Shown in pieces: positions 34,564-44,849 of a stretch of DNA of 64,000 bases. The translations under genes and the position numbers were made by a program. The notes beneath the pieces were generated by a model, which saw nothing but the letters and a program-made list of their open reading frames with translations, had not been told where the DNA came from and did no database searches. Source of the stretch: Pyrus communis. Taxonomy: Eukaryota; Streptophyta; Magnoliopsida; Rosales; Rosaceae. How positions within the stretch are numbered: position 1 is the stretch's first letter; every line of letters begins with the position of its first letter. The stretch lies in NCBI RefSeq assembly GCF_963583255.1, contig NC_084818.1, forward strand, positions 10,914,222-10,978,221, written 5' to 3'.

Positions 34564-35241
34564 TTGACAAAACTTCCAAATGAGAACTACAAGCTTCGCC
34601 AGCGAGAAGAAGCTCGGGAAGAAGTTTCAGGTCAACAGAAGGATGAGTTTCGGCAGTACATTGCTGAGATGACGCATACAATGACAAGCTCTGGCATTCG
34701 CCTCCTTGATCATCTGAGCCGCTGCCCAGGAGTAGTTAGTTTACGATATTTTACATCCTTTGTACAAATATTTCAGTTTTAATGTAATTAAATAATTTTT
34801 TTTAATATTAGGATTTCTTTTGAAATTAATATATTTAAAATAGATTATTATAATTTAACTTATGAATTAAAAAAAAATTTGAAAAGTCAGCTCGACATAT
34901 ACTTTCGTCAAGCATGTACTTTGTATTTTTTTAAATATAATTCCTTGTCCGACTACTGTTTGTTGGGAAAAATAATTTTTATTTTTTCTATTTCCGTGAA
35001 CCTGAAGAAATACTGTCGTCGGCAAGTCAGATTCGACGAGCCAAGTTGGTCCACACTTTTCTCGATGAAATTGTCGTCGGGTAAATAGTATTTGCTCGAC
35101 AAAATTTTAATAAGTCATTGGGCAAACATTCGTGTGACAATTTTTACCCAATAAATTTTTATCGGGCAAAACATTAGATGGCCAAACCTTATTTGATCCA
35201 ACGAAATTATTTCGTCTGGAAAGAATTTTTTTTGGTAGTGT
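34564..35241 (+). mobile_element. Tail of a CACTA (En/Spm-like) transposon
   Basis: A frame from about 34570 reads ENYKLRQREEAREEVSGQQK, then DEFRQYIAEM and SSGIRLLDHLSRCPG, which looks like the coiled C-terminal end of a plant En/Spm-type transposase. The sequence ends at 35241 in TTTTTTTTGGTAGTG, whose complement CACTACCAAAAAAAA is a CACTA-type terminus. Before it lie repeated CGTCGGGYAAAT/CGACAA motifs like subterminal repeats. The left end is missing. Confidence 0.5.
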
Positions 35242-36186
35242 ATCCTACATTAGAGATTAATGATGAATAAAATGAATCCATAATGGAAGTACAATATAAT
35301 AAAATGAGTCTGCTTGCCACTCATGTAAATATATATAGTTAAAAATAAAGGCATCTCCTTACACTTAAGAAACAACATTTGGTTTGTAAATATAAAAAAT
35401 TAGTATACCAACAAAAGTTGTTCAGATTGAAAATCATTTAGTTATCTAAATGTGTGAAACAAATTGAAGATGTGAATACTAAATAACACATTCATGATAA
35501 ATTGCCTATTCATTTGATATATTTAAATAACTAAACGATTTCCGGTTCAAATTATTTTTGTAGGTACGGACTTTAATATTCCAATTATAAACGTTATACG
35601 GTAAAAGAAGTTATTCGTAAGGTGTTGATTATGTGCATTCCTGCAGGGTATTACCCTTTGTATGTGCCTCCAAAATTACAGATGGTGAAAAAGCCCAAAG
35701 TATTATCTTTGTATGTAGCATTCTGCTTGATATATGCTTTTAGCTCCATGCGCAGTACTCAGACCGACCAACTGTAAAAGTAAAAGAGAGAAACCGCATG
35801 GAAGTCTAAAATTTTCGCGGGCCCTTTGTAGTAATACTTGCTACTAGCATGAAAATTGTCCGTGCACCCTAAAAGACAAAGAATTTTAAAGAGGGAAGGC
35901 CCATTAAATATAAAAGAAGAAGTGTTTAGGACTAGCGGTTACACTTACATACAGAATGGTGGATGTGATGGTATGACGATGTGATGGTGGTGCATGCGAA
36001 AATGAAGAAAAGATCGCTCCGGAATGTAAAACTTCTCGGACTTGTATTGACTGAATGCAACTCAGATGAAGCACAAAGAGAGCTAACCAACAAGAGAGAC
36101 TAATTTAAGATTTGAGGTTTAATTTACAAAAAATGGAAGGAAGACAAACACCGCTATTTGCATTAAGAGCCCCACAATTCCATAAT
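35242..36186. other. Gene-free spacer downstream of the protease relic
   Basis: AT-rich DNA without recognised coding. It includes the region downstream of the relic's stop codon. Confidence 0.5.
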
Positions 36187-36815
36187 TTAGAAGCGCTTGT
36201 ATAGCAGCATGTCTTCTGATGAACTGCCTTTACTGACAAGTCTTCCAGAAGGAGCAGTCACCGAGACGTTTACATGCAGTGAACCTAAAGAGAAACCTAC
36301 AAGCATGAAACAAATTTGGTACTTTTGAAATCTCCAGGGGGAATGAAAACAACAAAGAGAATATTGAACGTACAATTATACTTCGCCCATCCTACTCTTT
36401 GATGACCTAAATCATAGACAACTATCTTGTCTTTTAGAAGAAGATCAGCAATCGAAGAAACATGTACATCTAGTATTTCACTTGAAGATTGAAAAAACAC
36501 ACGACATAAACCTGAGGTCTAACCTCCTAAAACTGTAAGACATTTGGTCGTTCCCTCAGCTTTCGTAAAACCTATGCACCACATATCCTGTAACAATAGA
36601 ACCAGCCAACCATTACACTTGTTCACAGGCCATCAATAATCATGTCAATAAGATGGAAGAAGATTAAACTTATATGCTTTGTCATGTTCAGCAGGTACAA
36701 GGTACTCATGCGATTCCAAAACCATCAATGCACCAGCATCGAAGTGTAGGCTGATACGAGGAAATGACTCAGCCACAGTACTGAACAATTACGGGATATA
36801 ATGCCAGTCAGATTT

Positions 36816-36818
<3 letters not shown>

Positions 36819-36872
<54 letters not shown>
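36819..36872. repeat. (GA)27 microsatellite
   Basis: An uninterrupted GA run of about 54 bases inside the protease relic, just upstream (minus-strand sense) of the exon near 36785. Confidence 0.95.
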
Positions 36873-36874
<2 letters not shown>

Positions 36875-37006
36875 AACCTGGTGGAAATTAGGTAACATTG
36901 TGTTCTGTTAGAAAATTGGGGAGCGGCAGATTTTCTTGCAGCCAAACACAAAAGCTAAACAGCGTCGAATAGAATGCAAAGAACAGATACTGCAAAGCCA
37001 GAACAT

Positions 37007-37007
37007 A

Positions 37008-37041
<34 letters not shown>

Positions 37042-37044
37042 ATT
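37007..37044. repeat. (TA)n(TATG)n microsatellite
   Basis: A TA run changing to TATG repeats, within an intron-like part of the protease relic. Confidence 0.9.
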
Positions 37045-37632
37045 GCTACAAACTGGAATGAGATGGAGAGGAAATATATTTCATTAAAACATAACACCAT
37101 GCTATGCACAAGACCTCAGTATATAAACTGAGTTTAAATTTTGCAAGCTAAGGCCTACCTACTTAGGCGTTTGTATGATCCCCCTAGCTAAAGATAACCA
37201 ACTAATTGACAACTTATTGAGTCGGCATTTCTGATGTGTAAAACTTGAATGACGCAGCCAACTTCTACAAATGAGCCACCATTGGTTGGCGATTCAAATT
37301 CGACACTACATGCAAACCATCAATGATGGAAGCTTTGTTACCATGCCTATTGATAACAGCAGTGTGGTGGCTTCAAATTCCTACACTCACCATTTTGAAC
37401 CACAAAGGGCCGTCGCGACGTGCAAATGACAATTACTCTGTGCAATAGGATAGGAGTGTTAACCACTGGAGACTCACAAATGCTCTGATTACTTACAACA
37501 GCAACAAGGGATTATACGCTTCTTCTGCAAGGTGTGCCAACACTGTTCCTGTGTCCACAATAGTTTCTCCAAAAGCTCTTAGATCAATTGGCAAGATTTG
37601 CCCATTGACAGCAATACTTTGAAGATTGATGG

Positions 37633-38490
37633 CTGAAAATGGTAGTTAGGAATTAGTTATTAAAAGACAATTACAGGATGGTTAGAGACCACGTATTGAA
37701 ACATGGCCTACTTTTTCCAACTCTTACAAAATCAAACTAACCAAAATTGATGTTCCAAAGACTAAATTGCCCTGAGACTAAAACCTTCTCTTCTCCTCTA
37801 ACGTCCGTTGTTTCTCATCTCTAAACTCCTCATCTCCATTTCAATAATTGAATTTTACTACTCGAGCTCTCGAATACCTCTCCCAGACTCGCACATCGCT
37901 CAATGACGACTCTATTACGGCTCGAGTAGCAATCGTAAAACTCGTTGTGTAGCGAAGGACGTTAACTGTAAGGTTTGTGGTAAGAAAAAAAGTGACTCTT
38001 GCTTGGCCCTAGTGATCGGTGTACTGATCTATTGGTTTAATTGCTTTTGGGTAGAGATAACAGAGTAGTGTGGTGGTGCCTGGACCTTGATGGTTTAACA
38101 ATAGCAATGAGGTTCATAGTAAATAAAATCACAATGTTGGGAGGAAGAGAGTTTTAGTCTAAAGATAACTAAAGTCTTTTGAACATTAATTTTGATTAGT
38201 GTTATAAAATTGGAAAAATTATGTTATATTTCAATAAGTGTTTTTTTTTGTTTTTAGTATAATGATATAAACCACATAATGGGCAACTTAATTTAAGTTC
38301 GAATTTGCCATCCACGAGATTTAAACCTAAAATGTCTTACTTACAAATAAAACAAATAAAAGATGAATATCATCAGATCTTAGTTCTAAATGGCTTCAAT
38401 AAGTGCTCTTTAAATTGATTGTATTTTCAAATTTTCCAATCCAATGTCTTCTTAAACCCAAAACCTCTTTCAAATCTCCCCCAAAACAAA
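37633..38490. other. Upstream region of the PPR gene
   Basis: No protease 5' half is found here. The last 100 bases before ATG 38491 should include the PPR leader. An in-frame upstream ATG at 38419 would add 24 residues but is less likely than the MNHPSLLASK start. Confidence 0.5.
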
Positions 38491-40830
38491 ATGAACCACC
38501 CATCACTCTTAGCCTCGAAGCACCTCCTTAACCCCGAATCCTCCAAAACCCGATCCTACTTCGTCCTCCTCCTCCTCAACCACCACTTCTCTACCGATTC
38601 CGATCCCAACCCCAACCCCAAACCGAGCAAACAACCCCGAGAAAATGACTCGCTAGTAACCCAAGTTGTCCAACTCCTCCAGTCCAATGAAAAAGACTGG
38701 AACTTGGACCAGCTCGGCCACCTCCTCTTCTCCGACACCATCACCGCTCCTTCTCCTCGCTCTCTCTTCCATATCACTCGCCGCCTCGAAACTTCCTCCA
38801 AAGCCCTCAAGTTCTTCGACTACGTTTCCGAGAATGTGGCAACCTCACCAGACTCGGCGGCGGCGGAGACGGCGGCGACGGCCTCGCTCTCGTCGTCATT
38901 CCAGGCCGTTCTCGAGCTCACTAAGCGAGAACCCAACTCGCGAACCAGGCTTTTCGACATGTATAAGATGGCGAAAGAGCGGAACATCCCGGTTAATATG
39001 GGCGCCGCTGTTCTGCTAGTTCGATCCCTAGGCTTTGCTGGTATGGTTGATGAGGCGGTCAATGTGTTTAACGGTCTGGACCCCGCTTTAAAGAACACCC
39101 ATCTTCGCAATGTGGTGATTGATGTGCTGTTGAAATGGGGACGGGTCGATGATGCACTGAAGGTGCTCGACAAAATGTTTGATCCAAATGCAGAGTTCCG
39201 GGTCGACAGTGTTACCGGTGATATTGTGCTTTCCTCTTTGCTGAAGAGAGCGCAGCGTGGGAGGAGGGTCAGCGACGAGGACATTGTGGGTTTGGTGCAG
39301 AAATTTAGTGAGCATGGTGTGTTCCCTGATAGTTTGAAACTTACGAAATTGATCACTTCGTTATGTCGGAACAGGAACACTAGTCGGGCTTGGGATGTTT
39401 TACAGTACGTTATTAATTCTGGTGGTGCTGTAGAAACTGCTTGTTGCAATGCGCTTTTGACAGGTTTGGGAAGAGTTAATGATTTAAAGAGGATGAATGA
39501 GCTTATGGTAAAGATGAAAGAAATGGACATTCTTCCCGATGTTGTAACTTTTGGTATTGTCATTAACTTTTTGTGCAAGTCTAGGAGGGTGGATGAGGCC
39601 TTGGAGTTGTTTGAAAGGATGAGTGGGGGAGGAGAGAAAACTGATGGGATTTCAGCTGAACCCGATGAGATCATGTACAACACTCTGATTGATGGACTTT
39701 GTAAAGTGGGAAGGCAAGAAGAAGGATTACGTCTGATGGAAAAAATGAGATTGCAAAAGGGCTGTGCACCTAATACTGTTACCTACAATAGTTTGATTGA
39801 CGGTTTCAACAAGGTTGGGGACATCAAGAGGGGTCGTGAGCTCTATGATCAAATGAAGGAGGAAGGTATACCACCAAGTGTAGTTACTCTCAATACTTTG
39901 GTTGATGGTCTGTGTAGACATGGAAGGCTCAACAGTGCAATTGAGTTCCTTAATGAAATGCAGAGGGATGGTCTGAAAGGCAATGTCGCGACTTACACAA
40001 CGTTAATCAGTTCCTTTTGTAATGTAAACAATATTGGCATGGCAATGGAATTGTTTGAGCAAATGTTAAGTTCTGGATGCTCCACAGATGCAAAAGTTTA
40101 CTACTGCATGATCTCTGGTTTAAGCCAAGCTGGAAGGATGGATGATGCCAGCTTTGTTGTATCAAAGTTGAAGGAAGCCGGGTTCTCCCTGGATGTCGTT
40201 GCCTTCAATGTTTTGATTAACGGGTTCTGCAAGACGAAAAAACTCGAGAAGGTGCATGAGATGATCGAGGAAATGGAGACAGCTGGAGTAAAGCCTGATA
40301 GCATCACATACAACACGTTGATTTCGTATTTGTGCTCAGCTGGGGAACTTACAATTGCTCATAGAGTACTGAGCAAGATGATAAACGAGGATCTTGTTCC
40401 CACTGTTGTCACTTTTGGATCATTGATACATGCATATTGCTTGAAGGGCGATATAAACAAGGCCATGAAGATCTTCAGAGACATGGGTTCTAAGTCGAGT
40501 GCTCCTCCCAACACAGTAGTATACAACATCTTAATAGATTCTTTGTGCAAGAATAATCAAGTGGAATTCGCTCTTTCGTTGATGGATAGTATGAAAGATA
40601 AGGGAGTGAGACCTAATACCTTGACATTCAATGCCATGTTCAAGGGTCTTAGGGAGAACAATTTGTTGCAGAAAGCATTTAAGTTAATGGATCAAATGGT
40701 TGAACAGGCTTGTAATCCGGATTATATAACCATGGAGATTCTCACCGAATGGCTTTCTGCTGTTGGTGAAACCGAAAAGTTGAGAAGGTTTGTGCAAGGC
40801 TATGAAATTGCTGCTGCTTCCACTGCATAG
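38491..40830 (+). CDS. Pentatricopeptide repeat protein (P class), probably mitochondrial
   Basis: RNA-binding protein of organelle gene expression. The single-exon reading frame has 779 residues from MNHPSLLASKHLLN. The N-terminal part is rich in Ser, Arg, Lys and Asn, a likely import signal, and is followed by about 14 PPR units of ~35 residues. Clear units begin at VTFGIVINF, MYNTLIDGLC, VTYNSLIDGF, VTLNTLVDGL, ATYTTLISSF, VAFNVLINGF, ITYNTLISYL, VTFGSLIHAY, VVYNILIDSL and LTFNAMFKGL. All repeats are P type with no E or DYW tail, so RNA processing, stabilisation or translation is more likely than editing. Arabidopsis At3g61520 is the likely relative, from memory. A fragment of the same gene lies at 23285-23515. 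The RNA target cannot be told by eye. Confidence 0.95.
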   Translation: MNHPSLLASKHLLNPESSKTRSYFVLLLLNHHFSTDSDPNPNPKPSKQPRENDSLVTQVVQLLQSNEKDWNLDQLGHLLFSDTITAPSPRSLFHITRRLETSSKALKFFDYVSENVATSPDSAAAETAATASLSSSFQAVLELTKREPNSRTRLFDMYKMAKERNIPVNMGAAVLLVRSLGFAGMVDEAVNVFNGLDPALKNTHLRNVVIDVLLKWGRVDDALKVLDKMFDPNAEFRVDSVTGDIVLSSLLKRAQRGRRVSDEDIVGLVQKFSEHGVFPDSLKLTKLITSLCRNRNTSRAWDVLQYVINSGGAVETACCNALLTGLGRVNDLKRMNELMVKMKEMDILPDVVTFGIVINFLCKSRRVDEALELFERMSGGGEKTDGISAEPDEIMYNTLIDGLCKVGRQEEGLRLMEKMRLQKGCAPNTVTYNSLIDGFNKVGDIKRGRELYDQMKEEGIPPSVVTLNTLVDGLCRHGRLNSAIEFLNEMQRDGLKGNVATYTTLISSFCNVNNIGMAMELFEQMLSSGCSTDAKVYYCMISGLSQAGRMDDASFVVSKLKEAGFSLDVVAFNVLINGFCKTKKLEKVHEMIEEMETAGVKPDSITYNTLISYLCSAGELTIAHRVLSKMINEDLVPTVVTFGSLIHAYCLKGDINKAMKIFRDMGSKSSAPPNTVVYNILIDSLCKNNQVEFALSLMDSMKDKGVRPNTLTFNAMFKGLRENNLLQKAFKLMDQMVEQACNPDYITMEILTEWLSAVGETEKLRRFVQGYEIAAASTA

Positions 40831-41720
40831 AGCATCTGCAATGACGTAAGGATGCAAGCATCGATTAAACATTTGTCAGCCGTTCTCAGGAGAAAGCATA
40901 ACTGCTGACTGAGTCTCTGTTGCTGCAGCATCTTTCATGTCCTTGTATGAAATACACTTTTGGTTGTTTCCATTTCTTACTTTCTTAATAAATTTATTGA
41001 TTTTCCGTAAACCCTATTGATCCTGTGTTGAGATCTTGTGATTGTATACAAGATTTTCTCATGTTTGAGTTCTATGTCATATGATCCGATTTTTCTAAAC
41101 ACGAAAGTGGCGCTATGACGCTCAATGGGCGAAAATACCACTCCACGGCGAACAGTAATTTTACTGTAGCCGGACCGGACAATCATGTCCTAACAAATGT
41201 TATGCTTTTCTATGACCAGTGTAACTGCAGAAACATGGCCAAGGGGGGAGATTCCTTTTTCTGCATATAATTACATCTTTTTCCTGTAACGTGGGTAATT
41301 ATTGAAAAGCAGCGTTGACACTTTGATAAAATATGAGTGGATTTTGGTGAATCCAAGCCCATGTTGAACGGTTGAACACTGATTACAATACCAATCAAAT
41401 CTGGTAGCTTCTCATTTTCTTTTAAATCTTGGGTTGTGCTATCCACACTTATTTTTACCTTTGACACACTCCTTTTAATTTTCGGCTGTCAAATGGAATA
41501 AATTGAAAAAGATCAAGATAAGAATTAACAAAGGCGTGTGAAATGTAAAAATAGAAAATTTAAGAAAATATGGACGAGCATAAGCCACAGTGACCGACTA
41601 ACCCAATGACTTATGCTCGTCCGAAATATCATAGAAGAAGTTGTATTTATGTTGTTTTGAAAAACAACTTCTGACAAAATGGTTCGGAGCAAGCAAGTGT
41701 TACACTACATACTATGCTAT
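40831..41720. other. PPR 3' flank and spacer with a MITE relative
   Basis: Downstream DNA without genes. At about 41432-41550, GTGCTATCCACACTTATTTTTACC and AAATTGAAAA..GGCGTGTGAAATG match the hAT-type MITE at 9855, with the right tip missing. Confidence 0.5.
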
Positions 41721-42030
41721 ACGGGCCAACTTTTGGTTGGAGTAGGTTATATTGAGGTTGTTATTCCTTAAGCCGAAGCTTGAACAAACAACTTGATTCC
41801 GGGAAACCCCACATTAACTAAGATAAATAACGTAAAAAAAGCACCAATTTATGTACCGGTTCCGAAAGAGCGAATACGGGCCAACTTTTGGTTGGAGTAG
41901 GTTATATTGAGGTTGTTATTCCTTAAGCCGAAGCTTGAACAAACAACTTGATTCCGGGAAACCCCACATTAACTAAGATAAATAACGTAAAAAAAGCACT
42001 AATTTATGTACCGATTCCGAAAGAGCGAAT
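41721..42030. repeat. Near-identical tandem duplication, two units of 155 bases
   Basis: Unit 1 begins ACGGGCCAACTTTTGGTTGG at 41721 and unit 2 at 41876. The copies differ at only about two bases (CACCAATTT/CACTAATTT and ACCGGTTCC/ACCGATTCC), so the duplication is very recent. No coding is seen. Confidence 0.95.
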
Positions 42031-43613
42031 AAAAAAGGGATGTATGTGAATAACAATTACCTTTACTATTTACCATTTCAAAATGAGAGGTTGCTAACAT
42101 ATTGCTCCATTGCAAAACTCCACTTTTCAGTTGGACGAGTTCCTACTTTTCCCTTTGCACTTTCTTATCGTTAAATTAGCCCTTTTGTCTACTCACAATC
42201 CAACCATGTTTTAAATATTCTTGGTGTTTAATTTTTTAGAGTACGCAACAAATTTTAATGCCACTAGCTAAAAATATTGGAAAATGTTAAGAAGATTATA
42301 TTTTTGTACTACATTGATGTAACATTTGACGTGGAAAGTCAAAGCCAGAGGAGACCAAGCTGCCCAAGGTTCAATGGGCTTAGAAAAGAACACGTCTGAG
42401 CGTCGAAAGCCAATGGCCTGGCAAACATCGACCAACCATGGTATATGCTTGCCAGCCTCCAAAAGCACGTTGGCAAACTGACAGCTTTAGGCACAATTCT
42501 CCAAGAAAATGTCAATTCCAATGTCAATCGAGTCACTTGGTGACTCCAAGTCAATAATAGGGACCAAGGATGGGATGTAAAGCGAGTCGGAATGGTGCTT
42601 GGAGAGACTGGGTTGGATAACCAAGATTGATCGGGAAGCTTAGTCCACCTTTCTCTTGGAATGCATGCTATCAACTGGATACCTATCACTTCACCGTTGA
42701 ATATCAATTGGCAGGTGAAAGGTTGTCAGTAAGCTAATCTACGAAGGGTGGCACATCAAATACACACTGATATGATATAAATATATGATATCCCTAACAT
42801 TACTAAGAGGTTTAGGTTTCACCACAAACTAATTAGTAATTTGTGGAGTGGCTCAACTTCTTACAAGTCTTTGTTAAGCTCGATCGTTCTCCAGCGTGGG
42901 ACTTCGCCTTACACATCCTTACAAAACTCTAAGTCGACAAAATCTAACGTCAATCCAACATTGTACTTATTTATATGGACGTCAATTAATACATTTATCC
43001 TTTTTCTTCCCTGCATAAATGAGTTCAGTTGAACTGGCACCGAAGTTTGCCAAATATATAATTGCCATCGGAGATGATAAACCTCCAAAAAGTTTTTCGA
43101 TGCGTTAAACATAAAATTTTTAGCTGTTTCTGAACAGAAAATGGTGCAAGTTTTGGGGACTTTAGGCTAAATTTAGTATTAGACAATTTCCGTTAAAAAA
43201 GAAAATTTTACGTGTAAGGGTAACTTTATGGGAACTCCACATTTACAAGATTCATTTCAAGCAATAATCAATCAAAACCCACTAGTATTTTTACGACGTT
43301 TTGTTTTTTTCAATTTGTTTCCGCTTTTATTTTTAAATTGAAATTTTGTTTGTTAACTACCTTCAATTTTCAATTTTCAAAAAGATAAAAGCCGACAACG
43401 ACTTTCTTGAATTTTCAATTTTTGGTTTTCATTGTACATTTCTTAAAACTGAAAGTAGATATCAAACAAGATTTAAGTTTTCAGTTTTTTAAAAAGTGAA
43501 AACTAAAGACAAAAAACTAAAAATTGAAAACTAAAAACGATTTTGTCTAGTAACATTCACTCTTCAATTTATTGAGAAGCAAAACCATAATTTAAGTCAC
43601 TTATGAATATTAA
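42031..43613. other. Gene-free spacer
   Basis: A 122-codon minus-strand frame at 42339-42707 and a 66-codon overlapping one (LLEAGKHIPWLVDVCQAIGF) have no family I recognise and overlap each other, so I do not call a gene. They might be scraps of an old coding sequence. The rest is AT-rich. Confidence 0.4.
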
Positions 43614-43977
43614 GGTTTTTTAGCCAAAGTTATCCATAAGATTTGCATAACTCATCACTTTGGTCCCTGAGATTGAAATGATTAGAAGTGGTCCCTTAGT
43701 TTGTCTATCATCAATCATTTTGGTCATTCTTTGAAAAATTATGTTAAATAAGGACCAAATGACAAAAATATCTAAATTTAATAAACAATGGGTCAAAATG
43801 ACTTGACAGAAATTAAAGGTATTTTTGTCATTTTGTATTTATTAATGGAGATTTTTCAAGAAATGACTAAAATGATTGATGATGGACAAACTTAGTAACC
43901 ACTTCTATTGATTTCAAATTTCAAGAATCAAAATAAAGAGTTATGTAATTATCATGGACCATGTTAGCTAAAAAGCC
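43614..43977. mobile_element. Mutator-type foldback MITE, 364 bases, with 9-base target duplication
   Basis: The left end GGTTTTTTAGCCAAAG pairs with the right end (reverse complement GGCTTTTTAGCTAAC). Pairing continues over about 135 bases per arm with blocks such as CATCAATCATTTTGGTCATT and AGAAGTGGT. Flanks are GAATATTAA at 43605-43613 and 43978-43986, a perfect 9-base direct repeat. The middle also pairs in part (AAATGACAAAAATA with TATTTTTGTCATTT), so the whole element can fold into a hairpin. There is no coding. Confidence 0.85.
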
Positions 43978-43986
43978 GAATATTAA

Positions 43987-44684
43987 TCACTTTGGGTCGT
44001 CAAGTCCAAACCCGTACTCTCTTCTTGTGAACCACAAAGCACGAAACTTGCAATTGACATTTAACCACGATTGGGTTATGTCCGTTGCTAAAGCTGTGCA
44101 TGATGTTGACAGTTCATTAATATTAGCTCCAATAAGACGATATTTGCTTATATCCCAATTGGACTTTCTACAATTCTGTGGAAGTTCGGTTGCAAGCTTG
44201 GATTAATCGAGCCGTTAAAACATCAAACAAATCAACATGAAAAACAGAAATTTGGAGCCAAACTGGCTTTTGGATTTTGGTATCAAATTGGCTTTTCGAC
44301 CAAGCCAAGCATGTCACACACCAAGAACTATGAAGCCATTTGCATATTTTTACGGGAGCAAAATCTAGTTAGTTCTAAATTATGCGATAATGTGAAGGGA
44401 GACTCGAATGCATGTACATAGAGATAGCACTACTATAATTAACTTAGTTACAACGCCTTTTGCATCTAATAAAATGAGATTTCAATTGGTATAAAAACAA
44501 AATAGTAACTAACATCAAACTAATCACTTCCATTAACTTTACTCAAAGTTCAAACCAACAACCAATCAACAAATAAAAAGATAATTAATTGACTAATCTA
44601 GAAAACTACAAGCCTTTTCACCCCTAATATTTCTAATAATTAAGCATATTGTTAATCAAGATTCCCACCCATAGTTACACCCAC

Positions 44685-44725
<41 letters not shown>

Positions 44726-44849
44726 ACCCCCAACAAATATAGAGTCAAAAATACCCCCAGAGGAAAAAGAGAATTGGTTTTTTTCCTTTTTTTTTTTTTT
44801 TTCCTGTATTTTTGTTTTCTTCACAAAAGAGCTGACTTTTCTTGGCGAA
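43987..44849. other. 3' flank of the WRKY22-like gene
   Basis: AT-rich DNA without genes. It holds the (CT)18 microsatellite and a poly-T run, both within 160 bases of the WRKY stop codon and possibly in its 3' UTR. Confidence 0.5.
44689..44724. repeat. (CT)18 microsatellite
   Basis: An uninterrupted CT run just downstream (in gene sense) of the WRKY22-like stop codon, possibly in the 3' UTR. Confidence 0.95.

Larger units (their letters stand above)
36187..37632 (-). pseudogene. Aspartic protease (A1 family, ASPR-like), 5'-truncated
   Basis: Only the C-terminal half of the family is present. Segments in order on the minus strand: from 37632, [20 protein letters not shown] and [20 protein letters not shown], which carries the second catalytic Asp (DTGT); about 36785-36665, ESFPRISLHFDAGALMVLES; about 36595-36530, DMWCIGFTKAEGTTKCLTVL; then LLLKDKIVVYDLGHQRVGWA, and after a further intron CSLHVNVSVTAPSG to the stop at 36187. 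The first active-site half (DTGS) and the signal peptide are absent, since upstream DNA to 38490 holds no protease sequence. One expected acceptor before ATCTTCTTC (exon from 36445) is CTG and not AG. I treat it as a gene fragment. Confidence 0.8.

Noticed and set aside
38820..39683. 287-codon open frame on the minus strand
   Set aside because: It lies entirely antisense to the PPR gene and arises from that gene's codon bias. It shows no family motifs.
42268..42707. Overlapping minus-strand frames with some protein-like content
   Set aside because: Two frames compete, there are no recognised motifs, no splice structure can be built and no homologous block exists elsewhere in the window. Not strong enough for a gene call.
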